Of a stretch of DNA of 64,000 bases, positions 25,837 to 34,003 are shown piece after piece; position 1 is the first letter of the stretch; every line of letters begins with the position of its first letter. The notes beneath the pieces were generated by a model, which worked only from the letters and a program-made list of their open reading frames with translations, was not told where the DNA came from and did no database searches. Location of the stretch: NCBI GenBank assembly GCA_036258055.1, contig DATAEK010000317.1:23609-87608 (forward strand). Direction: 5' to 3'. The position numbers and the translations under genes were made by a program. Source of the stretch: DATAEK01 sp036258055 (GTDB taxonomy: Bacteria; Acidobacteriota; Vicinamibacteria; Vicinamibacterales; 2-12-FULL-66-21).

Positions 25837-27840
25837 ATGTTCCGGCCGACCGACCAGCTCTCCCTGACGGCCGTTGCCGTGGTGCTGGCGAGCGGGCTGA
25901 TTCTCTCCGCCGCTCCTCAGCAGACCAAACCCGAACCTCAGCGTCCTGTCTTCCGCGCCGGTGCTTATTTCGTCACGGTCGACGTGACTCCGACGCGCGA
26001 CGGCGCCGTCGTCGACGACCTCACCGCCGACGACTTCGAGCTTCTGGAGAACGGCAAGCCGCAAAAGGTCGAGTCGTTCGAGTTCGTCCCCGTCGAACAC
26101 GCCACACCCATCGAGGAGCTCAAGGATCCGAACAATCAACGCGAGATGCTGGAGCGGGTGCAGGATCCGCGCACCCGCGTGTTCGTCATTTTCCTGGATG
26201 TGTTCCACGTCTCGCTGTCGGAAGGGTTCTACTCCCGCAGCCCGATCGTCCACCTGCTCGATCGGTTGCTGGCACCGACTGACCTGTTCGGCGTGATGAC
26301 GCCCCACGACGAACCCTGGCAGCTGACGTTCGCTCGCAAGACCCAGTCGATCGAAGAACAGCTCGCGCAGCACTGGATCTGGGGTGTTGCGGACAGCAAG
26401 GTGGAAATGGAGCCGGCGGAAGTCGCGCTCGAAAACTGCTACGCAACCACTCCGATGAAACAGTGGCTGGCGGAACTCTACGCGCGATACCGTGAAGATC
26501 TCGTCCTGACGAAGCTCGAAGACCTGTCGGATCACCTCGGTGGCATCCGCGAAGGCCGCAAGGTCGTGTTCATCTTCACGCACGGATGGCGACTCTTCCG
26601 CCAGAACCAGCAAATCCTGACTGCTCTAGGAAGCCTCGGCCCCGCGACCCACCCGCCAGTCGGCATCACGTCGGAGGGGAAGCTCAGGCTCGGGACGAAG
26701 CTGGAGGACGGGACAGCCTTCGCCTGCGACGCCGAGGTGACACGCCTGGCCCAGCTCGAGGACGATCGGCGATTCCGGGATCTGATGGGCCGCGCATCGC
26801 GTGCGAACGTGTCGTTCTATCCAGTCAACCCCGCGGGGCTCATGATTTCCACGGCCGTGCGTCTGGACCTCGAATCGCTCGCCAGCGAGACGGGAGGGGC
26901 CGCGGTGGTGATGACCAACGACATGAAGACGGCGCTGGATCGCCTCGCACAGGGTATGTCGGGTTACTACCTGCTCGGCTACGCGTCGTCGAACACGAAG
27001 TTCGACGGCTCGATCCGCACGATCAAGGTCAACGTCAAGCGGCCTGGTGTCACCGTCCGGGCGCGCAGGGGCTACGTGGCGCCGACGGAAGCCGAGATGG
27101 CGACGATGCGCAGCGGAGCTGCGCCCGCGCCGGCGTCCCCAGCGACAGCGAGCGATCGCGAGCCACTCGAAAACGCTCTGGCCGCGCTCTCGCGCGCGCG
27201 TCCGTCGACAACGCTGCACCTGTACGGGCGCGCCAACGGCCGCGAGCTGACGGTCGTCGCCGAAATCGTTCCGCCGGCGGGCACGTCTCGATGGAGAAAC
27301 GGCGGCGACGTACAGGTGATGGTGACGGCGAACGGTGACAGCGCTGGCGTAGGCCGTGCGGCGCTCGACGCGGTGACTCGCTCGGCGCTCGTGCGCATAC
27401 CCATCGATCGGACAGCCGGCCCATGGCAGGTGCGCGTTCGGGTTCAGGGCACCGGTGAATCCCCCGAAGAAGACACGGTGACGATTGACGCGCCCCGAGG
27501 GCAAGTGCTCGGTGATCCGATCATCATGCGCGGAACGGGCTCTGCGACGGCACCGCCGAGGCCTGCGGCCGCGCGCCAGTTCCTGCGCAGCGAGCGGCTT
27601 CGCGTCGAGTGGCCGGTCCGACAGACATTCGATCGACGCGAGGCGCGTCTGCTCGACCGGACCGGCCAGCCGCTGCCGGTGGGCGTTGCGCTGGCCGAGG
27701 GGGGAACCGGTGACAGCGCGATCCTGGCGGCGGATCTCACCCTCGCGCCATTGGCGATTGGCGACTACGTACTCGAAGTCACCGCGACCGCAGGCGTTAC
27801 GACCGATCGTCAGATGCTCGCGTTCCGAGTGAGCCGCTGA
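25837..27840 (+). CDS. Exported VWFA-related acidobacterial-domain protein
   Basis: 667 aa from ATG 25837; the frame is open upstream through repeat sequence, but this ATG starts a hydrophobic signal-like segment (SLTAVAVVLASGLILSA). Residues ~40-75 (VTVDVTPTRDGAVVDDLTAD, FELLENGKPQKVESFE) are the conserved opening of the TIGR03436-type VWFA-related domain common in Acidobacteria. RVFVIFLDVFHVS and KVVFIFTHGWRLF are the A-domain strands. A canonical metal-site DxSxS is absent; D-V-F-H-V-S stands in its place. The C-terminal ~200 residues form a beta-rich module. Probably an extracytoplasmic adhesion or scaffold protein. The downstream protease gene begins about 100 bp later. Confidence 0.8.
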   Translation: MFRPTDQLSLTAVAVVLASGLILSAAPQQTKPEPQRPVFRAGAYFVTVDVTPTRDGAVVDDLTADDFELLENGKPQKVESFEFVPVEHATPIEELKDPNNQREMLERVQDPRTRVFVIFLDVFHVSLSEGFYSRSPIVHLLDRLLAPTDLFGVMTPHDEPWQLTFARKTQSIEEQLAQHWIWGVADSKVEMEPAEVALENCYATTPMKQWLAELYARYREDLVLTKLEDLSDHLGGIREGRKVVFIFTHGWRLFRQNQQILTALGSLGPATHPPVGITSEGKLRLGTKLEDGTAFACDAEVTRLAQLEDDRRFRDLMGRASRANVSFYPVNPAGLMISTAVRLDLESLASETGGAAVVMTNDMKTALDRLAQGMSGYYLLGYASSNTKFDGSIRTIKVNVKRPGVTVRARRGYVAPTEAEMATMRSGAAPAPASPATASDREPLENALAALSRARPSTTLHLYGRANGRELTVVAEIVPPAGTSRWRNGGDVQVMVTANGDSAGVGRAALDAVTRSALVRIPIDRTAGPWQVRVRVQGTGESPEEDTVTIDAPRGQVLGDPIIMRGTGSATAPPRPAAARQFLRSERLRVEWPVRQTFDRREARLLDRTGQPLPVGVALAEGGTGDSAILAADLTLAPLAIGDYVLEVTATAGVTTDRQMLAFRVSR

Positions 27841-27944
27841 TGAAACGGTCGATGAGGGTTGCCTGCCGCGTCGCCCGACCTGACTCGACCGCTCTCACGC
27901 CGTGTAGGACGCGCCGATCTGGCGGTAAGCTGTCTCCAGACCTC

Positions 27945-28712
27945 ATGTGCCGCCGGTTTCAGACCCTAGTGTGCGTCGTGGCCGTCCTGAGCGGCGCACC
28001 CACGACGCGCGCCGCGATCGGCCAGGATCCATTCCTCGACACGATTCGGACGATGAAGCGGAGCGTGGCGCCGATTGCGTGCATGGAGGCCGCGGATGCG
28101 GGCGTCCGTCGCCCGAGCCGGATCGCCGGTACAGCGTTCTTCACGACCGCCGAAGGTGAGTTTCTGACGGCAGCACACGTCATCAGCGACATCGTCCGCG
28201 GTGCGCTGAACGCTGCGCCGGCGGGATGCGCGGCGCCGGTGGTGTATCTGCCGGTAACGGAGTGGCCGTCCGGAACCAACGAGTTCAACGCGCGCTGGTA
28301 CGCCTTCGACAGCAACCGGTGCGTGCTCAACAAAGCGCAGGACCTCGCCTTGTGCGTCACGCGCAACAGCCCCTCGGCGGATTTGCAGCGCACGATCGGG
28401 ACCGCATCGTTCGATAACACTACGCACCCGGACGGAACCGCGGTCGCATTCACTGGCTTCCCGCTGAACGCCATCCAACCCATGACGGCGCGCGGTCACG
28501 TCGCCATGTACAGCTCGCGCGACGAGCTCATCGTCGATCAGAGTGCCTGGCCGGGAGTCAGCGGCTGTCCCGTCTACCTCGTGGACGGCCGCGTCGTCGG
28601 CATGGTGATTCAGCGCGGGACCGGCGATGGCACGGGACGCGCGATCGTCCGCACCAGCGTGGCCATTCAGCAGTTCATGGCCACCGCCCGCGAGGCGATG
28701 AAACCTAAATAA
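27945..28712 (+). CDS. Exported trypsin-like serine protease
   Basis: 255 aa from ATG 27945, chosen for its signal peptide (FQTLVCVVAVLSGAPTTRAA). An in-frame ATG at 27840 overlapping the previous stop is an alternative. The S1/HtrA-like catalytic triad is visible: His in LTAAHVIS, Asp in KAQDLALCV and Ser in WPGVSGCPVYLVDG. There is no PDZ domain. Several cysteines (in ACMEAA, GCAAP, RCVL, LCV, GCP) could form disulfides, consistent with a periplasmic or secreted enzyme. It follows the VWA-domain gene on the same strand and converges with the Lnt-like gene, whose stop is 3 bp away. The target protein is unknown. Confidence 0.8.
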   Translation: MCRRFQTLVCVVAVLSGAPTTRAAIGQDPFLDTIRTMKRSVAPIACMEAADAGVRRPSRIAGTAFFTTAEGEFLTAAHVISDIVRGALNAAPAGCAAPVVYLPVTEWPSGTNEFNARWYAFDSNRCVLNKAQDLALCVTRNSPSADLQRTIGTASFDNTTHPDGTAVAFTGFPLNAIQPMTARGHVAMYSSRDELIVDQSAWPGVSGCPVYLVDGRVVGMVIQRGTGDGTGRAIVRTSVAIQQFMATAREAMKPK

Positions 28713-28714
28713 CC

Positions 28715-30235
28715 CTATCTCGAGAGGCCGGCCTGAACCGCGGCGGGATTGCTGGCGGCTTTCATCTCGGCACGCCCTCGGAGCGTTGCCGCGCCGATCG
28801 TCAGCACGAGCGTTCCGACGCAGAGCCACGCGAAGAGGTCGCCGGTTTTCGCGTACAGCGTCGACACGTGACCGATTGGTACCTGCGCGGTCATCGTTCG
28901 ATCGCCCTGAGCGAAGTAGTCAGAAACAGCCAGCACGCGCCCCCACGCGTCCACGGCGGTCGACAGACCGGATGCCGCCGGGCGAATCATCGGAACGCCG
29001 TTTTCAATCGCGCGAAAGATCGCCATCTGCGAATGGAGCGTCTTGATCGTCTTCCATTCGTTGGCGGGGATGATGAATAAATCCGCTGCACCTTGACCGG
29101 CTTGACGGATGAACTGTGGAAAATCTCCGTCGAAACAGATTGCACCTGCGAGCTTCCCCACTGGCGTGGCCACGACGCTCATGCGCCCATCGCCGACGCG
29201 CATGATGCTCTCTTCCCATCCCTGAACGGGATGGTTCTTGAGATACGAGCCGATCACGCGTCCGGCCGGATCGATCAGCACCAGTTTGTTCTCGAGCGGC
29301 AGCCGCTCGCCGGAATGGACGGTGGCCATCCCCATCGCGAGATAGACGTTCTCCTCGACAGCCAACCGCTGCGCTCGCGCGAGAAATGTCGACTCGTCCT
29401 CGGCAAAGACCAGCAGATTCATCTCGGGCCAGACGACGAGCCGCGCGCCGGCGCGCGCTTCACGCCGGCTGCCGTCGAGAAACCAGTCGTGCAGGCGTGA
29501 GAGTTTCCCGTCGATCTGTGGCCGCTCGGTCGCGGACACGCGCCCTTCGGCGATGCGGGTCATCTCACCAGGAACGAACAGGTCGAGAGGACGGTTCAGG
29601 GTGGCCGTCCGAATCGATGCGCCATCGGTCGGCGCCAGTGACAGGCGTGCCGCGCCACCGAGCAGGATCGCACCCAGTACCGCACCGCAGGCAAGCACGG
29701 GCGTGCGCACCGCGTTCCAGTCAAAGCCATGCGACCAGGCCGCATCAAAGACGGATGCGCACCACGCGAGGAGGAAACTGATACCCCAGATACCGACGAA
29801 CGCTGCCACCTGCATCAGCGAGAGGAAGCCGTACTGCGTATAGGCAATCGAGCCCCAGCTCGCGCCGGGTGTGAATCGCGATCGCAGGAACTCGACGGTC
29901 ACCCAGGCCAGGGGAAAGACGAGCGTGGCGGTAATACCCTCGAGCCGGGGGGCGATCAGACGATCGACGACGAACGGTACGGCGGTCAAGGCGGCGATGA
30001 GCGCGAGAATCCCGAAATAGACGGGACCGCCGGCAGGGATGATGCCGCGGTTGCCGATGCCGAGCGCCACATAAAGCGTCAGCCACAGGACGACTGCGCC
30101 CAGCGATGCAGGCATGAGTCGCGTGCCATGCAGCAGACAGACGAGGGCGATCCACGCAGCCGGCGGGATCGCGACGCGCGCGAGCACGCCCAGCAGCGAT
30201 GCGCCCGTGACCAGAAAGACGATCGAACTCGCCAT
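28715..30235 (-). CDS. Apolipoprotein N-acyltransferase-like membrane protein (Lnt/nitrilase fold)
   Basis: 506 aa from ATG 30235, close to the usual Lnt length. Six or so N-terminal helices (residues ~5-210) precede a carbon-nitrogen-hydrolase domain. Candidate catalytic residues are Glu in RLVVWPEMNLL, Lys in GSYLKNHPVQGWEES and Cys in GAICFDGDFPQFI. A last helix is at about 470-490. In canonical Lnt the lysine loop reads HLVPFGE; here it is NHPVQGWEE, so the enzyme may act on a different acyl donor or acceptor. Lnt adds the third acyl chain to lipoproteins in the inner membrane. The AraC gene starts divergently 67 bp away. Confidence 0.75.
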   Translation of the reverse strand: MASSIVFLVTGASLLGVLARVAIPPAAWIALVCLLHGTRLMPASLGAVVLWLTLYVALGIGNRGIIPAGGPVYFGILALIAALTAVPFVVDRLIAPRLEGITATLVFPLAWVTVEFLRSRFTPGASWGSIAYTQYGFLSLMQVAAFVGIWGISFLLAWCASVFDAAWSHGFDWNAVRTPVLACGAVLGAILLGGAARLSLAPTDGASIRTATLNRPLDLFVPGEMTRIAEGRVSATERPQIDGKLSRLHDWFLDGSRREARAGARLVVWPEMNLLVFAEDESTFLARAQRLAVEENVYLAMGMATVHSGERLPLENKLVLIDPAGRVIGSYLKNHPVQGWEESIMRVGDGRMSVVATPVGKLAGAICFDGDFPQFIRQAGQGAADLFIIPANEWKTIKTLHSQMAIFRAIENGVPMIRPAASGLSTAVDAWGRVLAVSDYFAQGDRTMTAQVPIGHVSTLYAKTGDLFAWLCVGTLVLTIGAATLRGRAEMKAASNPAAVQAGLSR

Positions 30236-30302
30236 CACAGCCCCTCCTGCTTGCCCCGGTTTGGGGATGGGGCCATCATGAAGCGAACGTGGGACAGCAA
30301 CC

Positions 30303-31352
30303 ATGACTGTTGGCGCCAATCCGTTGACCGGACGCGCCACGTTGACGCCGCGCGGGTCAGGGTCGTCGTGGACCATGCCGGCCAACGACGTCCGCGCGCT
30401 CGCGAGTTCGCTGGACCGGCTCGGTTACGACGTCTCAGCCCTGCTCGCGGCCGTTGGTCTGGAGCACGTCGACCTCGGCAATCCGGACACGCGGATCCCG
30501 TGTGAGGCCCTCGGGGCGCTCATCGCGCGCGCGCAGCAATCGCGGTTCACGCCAAATCTCGCGCTCGCAATCGCGCTCACGACGCCAATCGGCACTTACC
30601 CGCTGCTCGATTACCTCGTGCTCACCTCCGACACCGTCGGCGCGGGCGTCAGCCAGCTCGCGCGTTATCAGCGGCTCATCGGCAACCCTGTCGTTCTAGA
30701 CATTCAGGACGGTGCCGATCCGATCCGCGTGGAGATGATTGGGGCGCCCGCTCCGTTCAGCGTCGAGTTCGTCAGCTCGCTCATGGTGCTGCATTTCCGG
30801 GCAGAGACTGGCGGACGCTTTGCGGCCACGTCGGTCGACTTCCGCCATCAGCCGGACGACGTCGTGGCCTTTGAACAGGCGCTGGCCTGCCCAGTCCACG
30901 CGAAGAGCGATTGGAATGGCGTCAGCATCCCGGAGGAGTCGTGGAGACTTCCGCTACGCCGAGGCGATCCGGTGTTGCGAGGGGTCCTCGAGTCCCGGGC
31001 TGAGGATGTGCTCGCCCGGCTGCCGCAACGAACTGGCCTCGCGCACGACGTGCAGCGCGCGCTCACGTCGAGGGTTGCGGGGGGCGATACCCGCATCGAA
31101 ACCATCGCGCGCGAGCTCGCGGTCTCGACCCGGACACTGCAGCGTCGGCTCGGTGCCGAGGGGGTTTCGTATCAGGAACTGCTCGACGAGGCGCGCAAGG
31201 AAGCCGCCGGACGCTACATCCACGAACCGACGCTGGCGATTGGCGAAATCGCGTACCTCGTCGGCTACTCGGAACCGGCGGCGTTCCATCGCGCGTTCAA
31301 GCGGTGGTACGGCGCGACACCCGACGAGTTCCGGAAGTCAGTGCGACGCTAG
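30303..31352 (+). CDS. AraC-family transcriptional regulator with arabinose-binding-type N-domain
   Basis: 349 aa from ATG 30303 (ATG 30375, MPANDV, is possible). The N-terminal ~200 residues match the Arabinose_bd-type domain of AraC/OruR-like regulators (RIPCEALGALIARAQ, IGTYPLLDYLVLTSDTVG). The C-terminal ~100 residues are two helix-turn-helix units: IETIARELAVSTRTLQRRLG and AIGEIAYLVGYSEPAAFHRA, then FKRWYGATPDEFR. It is divergent from the Lnt-like gene, with 67 bp between starts, and converges on an ADOP permease. A local target is likely but not shown; the ligand is unknown. Confidence 0.9.
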   Translation: MTVGANPLTGRATLTPRGSGSSWTMPANDVRALASSLDRLGYDVSALLAAVGLEHVDLGNPDTRIPCEALGALIARAQQSRFTPNLALAIALTTPIGTYPLLDYLVLTSDTVGAGVSQLARYQRLIGNPVVLDIQDGADPIRVEMIGAPAPFSVEFVSSLMVLHFRAETGGRFAATSVDFRHQPDDVVAFEQALACPVHAKSDWNGVSIPEESWRLPLRRGDPVLRGVLESRAEDVLARLPQRTGLAHDVQRALTSRVAGGDTRIETIARELAVSTRTLQRRLGAEGVSYQELLDEARKEAAGRYIHEPTLAIGEIAYLVGYSEPAAFHRAFKRWYGATPDEFRKSVRR

Positions 31353-31387
31353 CGCGATGCCGTCAGATGTGTCAGGCGCGCCACGGC

Positions 31388-33916
31388 TCATTCGCACCGA
31401 AGCGCGCGAATGGGATCGATCGCCGTCGCGCGACGAACGGGGAGCGCGCTCGCGCCGAGCGCGGCCAGCACCACCAGCGCAGCCGCGGCCGCGATCGTCG
31501 GCCAGTCCGTCGGCTCCACGCCGAACAGCTGACTGCCGATCGCGCTGCCAAGCAGCCACACCGACGGCAGCCCGATCAGGACACCGCACCCCAGCATCAG
31601 CGCCGTGTCCCGAAGAATCAGCCAGATCGCCGACGCACGGGTCGCGCCGAGTGCGACTCTAATGCCGATTTCGCGCGTGCGATTCGCCACGACGAACGAT
31701 ATCACGCCGTAGACTCCCACGACGGCCAGTAGAATTGCGAGACCGGCGAACGCGGTCGCGAGCATCGCGAGCAGCCGCTCGTTCGCGAGCAGTCGATCGA
31801 TCTGATCGTCAACCGTGGTCATCCGGGAAATCGGAAGTGTCGGATCGACCGACCGCACGACCGATCGAATCGTGGCAAAGGCCGACTGCGGCGCAACGCG
31901 CGTCCGAATCCAGAAGCCGCCGCCGCCCATCGACGTCTCGAACATCGGGAAGAACGCCTGATCGTCGGTTTGACGGATCCCGCGGTAGCTGAACGTCTTG
32001 ACGACGCCGACAATCGTGACGGTCGTACGGGTGTCCGGCTGATTGCCGAGACCGAGACGTGCGCCGATCGGGCTGGCGTCGCCGAAGTAGCGGCGCGCGA
32101 GGCTCTCGTTGATGATCGCGGAGCGGAACGGGAAGTCCTCGCTCTTCTCGATGGCGATCACCTCGGCGTCGTCGCGCGCGTCATGCTCGGTGAAATCCCT
32201 CCCGGCGAGGATCGGCACGCCCAGCGTGTCGAAGAAACCCGGGCTGATGGCGTTGCAGTGGACGACGCGGTCGGTGACGATTCGCCGCCCCGCGTCAATC
32301 GTGATCGGCTGATTCCAGCTGCCCCCGGCAAGAAGCTCTGCGACCGAAATCGACGCCTTCTCCACCTCCGGAAGCGCCCGAAATCTGTCGAGCAGCGTGT
32401 GCATCAGCCGTGAGGCTCGCGGCGCGTCGTATCCACTCCGGGCGGCGTCGATTCGCAGCAGAATCGTGTTCGCTGTCGCGAACCCGGGCCCTTGTGCTCG
32501 CAGGCTGGACAGCGTGCGCACGAAGAGGCCAGCCCCGATCAGGAGCACGAGCGCCAGCGCAATCTGCCCGACGACGAGCACTTTTCGCAGGCCGAGGCCG
32601 CCGCTGACGGCGGAGGACTCCTCCTTCAAGGCCAGCGACGGCTGCGCGCGGGCGGCGCGGAATGCAGGCGCCAGGCTGAAGAGCACCGCCGTCACCAGCG
32701 CCGCCAACAACGCGAAGCCGAAGACGCGAGGATTGATGGCCGTGTCGAGATCGACGCCCGATACCCCGGACGGCAGGAACGACAACAACACCCGGACGAC
32801 GAACGGGGCAAAGAGCAGACCCAGGAAAGCCCCGCCGATCGCGAGGATCGCGCTCTGAACCAGCAGTTCCCGTACGATGCGGCCGCGCGAGGCGCCCAGC
32901 GCGAGACGAAGTGCGGTTTCCCGGCGCCGCGCGAAACCGCGGGCCAGGTAGAGGTTTGCGACGTTCACGCACGACAGCACCAGCACGATTGCTGTCGCGC
33001 CGAGAAGGACGAGCAGCGGCTGCTCCAGACGTCCCCGGAGATCGGACCGGCCGCTTCCCGCGGGGATCAAGGCGAGCGACGACGCGAGAAACCGTTGCTG
33101 CTGATCGCCGGTCACCTTCGGCCAGTCCTCGCGCCTCGTGTCCGAGTCGAGCATCGCTTTGAACCAGGGCTGAAGCGCCGTCTGTGCCTGCTCGCGGGAC
33201 ATGCCGGGCCTGAGTCGTCCGAAGACGTGGAGCCATCGGCCTCGCCGGTCCTCGAGCCAGTCGAAATCCGGCGTCGCTTCCCGCTTCATCATCGTCGGGA
33301 TCCAGATCGCCGGCACCGCGCCCCAGTCGATACCGTGAAACCCGGCCTCCGCGACACCAACGATCGTCATCGGATGTGTGTTGATCAGAACCGTGCGACC
33401 CACGATGTCGGCGCGTTCGCCCAGATGCGTTCGCCAGTAGTCGAATGAGACGACAACGACCGGATGCTCACCGCGCCGCTCGTCGTCGGACTCGGTGATC
33501 AGCCGGCCCATCCACGGCCGCACACCGAGCACCGAGAAATACGAGCCGGTCACAATCTCGGCGCCCACCGGCTCGGCGCTGTTCTCGAACGCGAGGTTCA
33601 CGGCGGTCGGCGCCCGGCCGAAGACGCCATCGAAGACGTCCGTGCCGTCCCGCAAGTCGCGGTAGAAGGGGTACGACATCAGGTTGTCGCTGCCCCACCC
33701 ATGTCCGACGAATGAGCCGCGCCAGTCCAGCAGGACCAGCCGCTCAGGTTCACGCACAGGCAGCTGTCGGAAAAGGGCCTGGTCGACCAGCGAAAAAATC
33801 GCGGCGTTGGCGCCGACGCCGAGTCCGATGGACAAGAGCGCCGTGACCGCAAACCCGCGATCCCTCAACAGTCCTCGCAAGCCTAGATGCACTTCGCGGC
33901 CAAAGGTGCTGAACAT
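31388..33916 (-). CDS. Large ABC-type permease (ADOP family), second of a tandem pair
   Basis: 842 aa. Unlike the other two ADOP proteins it lacks a long soluble N-terminal prefix and goes almost directly into the first transmembrane segment (GFAVTALLSIGLGVGANAAI). Two MacB periplasmic/FtsX halves follow. The first FtsX core has RRRETALRLALGASRGRIVR and the second TREIGIRVALGATRASAIW; it ends RRATAIDPIRALRCE. No ATPase domain is present. It lies 87 bp downstream of the 908-aa ADOP gene and likely belongs to the same PadR-controlled operon. The pair may form a hetero-oligomer. Substrate unknown. Confidence 0.85.
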   Translation of the reverse strand: MFSTFGREVHLGLRGLLRDRGFAVTALLSIGLGVGANAAIFSLVDQALFRQLPVREPERLVLLDWRGSFVGHGWGSDNLMSYPFYRDLRDGTDVFDGVFGRAPTAVNLAFENSAEPVGAEIVTGSYFSVLGVRPWMGRLITESDDERRGEHPVVVVSFDYWRTHLGERADIVGRTVLINTHPMTIVGVAEAGFHGIDWGAVPAIWIPTMMKREATPDFDWLEDRRGRWLHVFGRLRPGMSREQAQTALQPWFKAMLDSDTRREDWPKVTGDQQQRFLASSLALIPAGSGRSDLRGRLEQPLLVLLGATAIVLVLSCVNVANLYLARGFARRRETALRLALGASRGRIVRELLVQSAILAIGGAFLGLLFAPFVVRVLLSFLPSGVSGVDLDTAINPRVFGFALLAALVTAVLFSLAPAFRAARAQPSLALKEESSAVSGGLGLRKVLVVGQIALALVLLIGAGLFVRTLSSLRAQGPGFATANTILLRIDAARSGYDAPRASRLMHTLLDRFRALPEVEKASISVAELLAGGSWNQPITIDAGRRIVTDRVVHCNAISPGFFDTLGVPILAGRDFTEHDARDDAEVIAIEKSEDFPFRSAIINESLARRYFGDASPIGARLGLGNQPDTRTTVTIVGVVKTFSYRGIRQTDDQAFFPMFETSMGGGGFWIRTRVAPQSAFATIRSVVRSVDPTLPISRMTTVDDQIDRLLANERLLAMLATAFAGLAILLAVVGVYGVISFVVANRTREIGIRVALGATRASAIWLILRDTALMLGCGVLIGLPSVWLLGSAIGSQLFGVEPTDWPTIAAAAALVVLAALGASALPVRRATAIDPIRALRCE

Positions 33917-34003
33917 GTCTGGGATTATACGAGTGGCGGGACGAGACGGTTGAAGACAATCGCCGGTGGCTTCGAGTTGAACCGCCGGCGACCATGGACC
34001 CCC

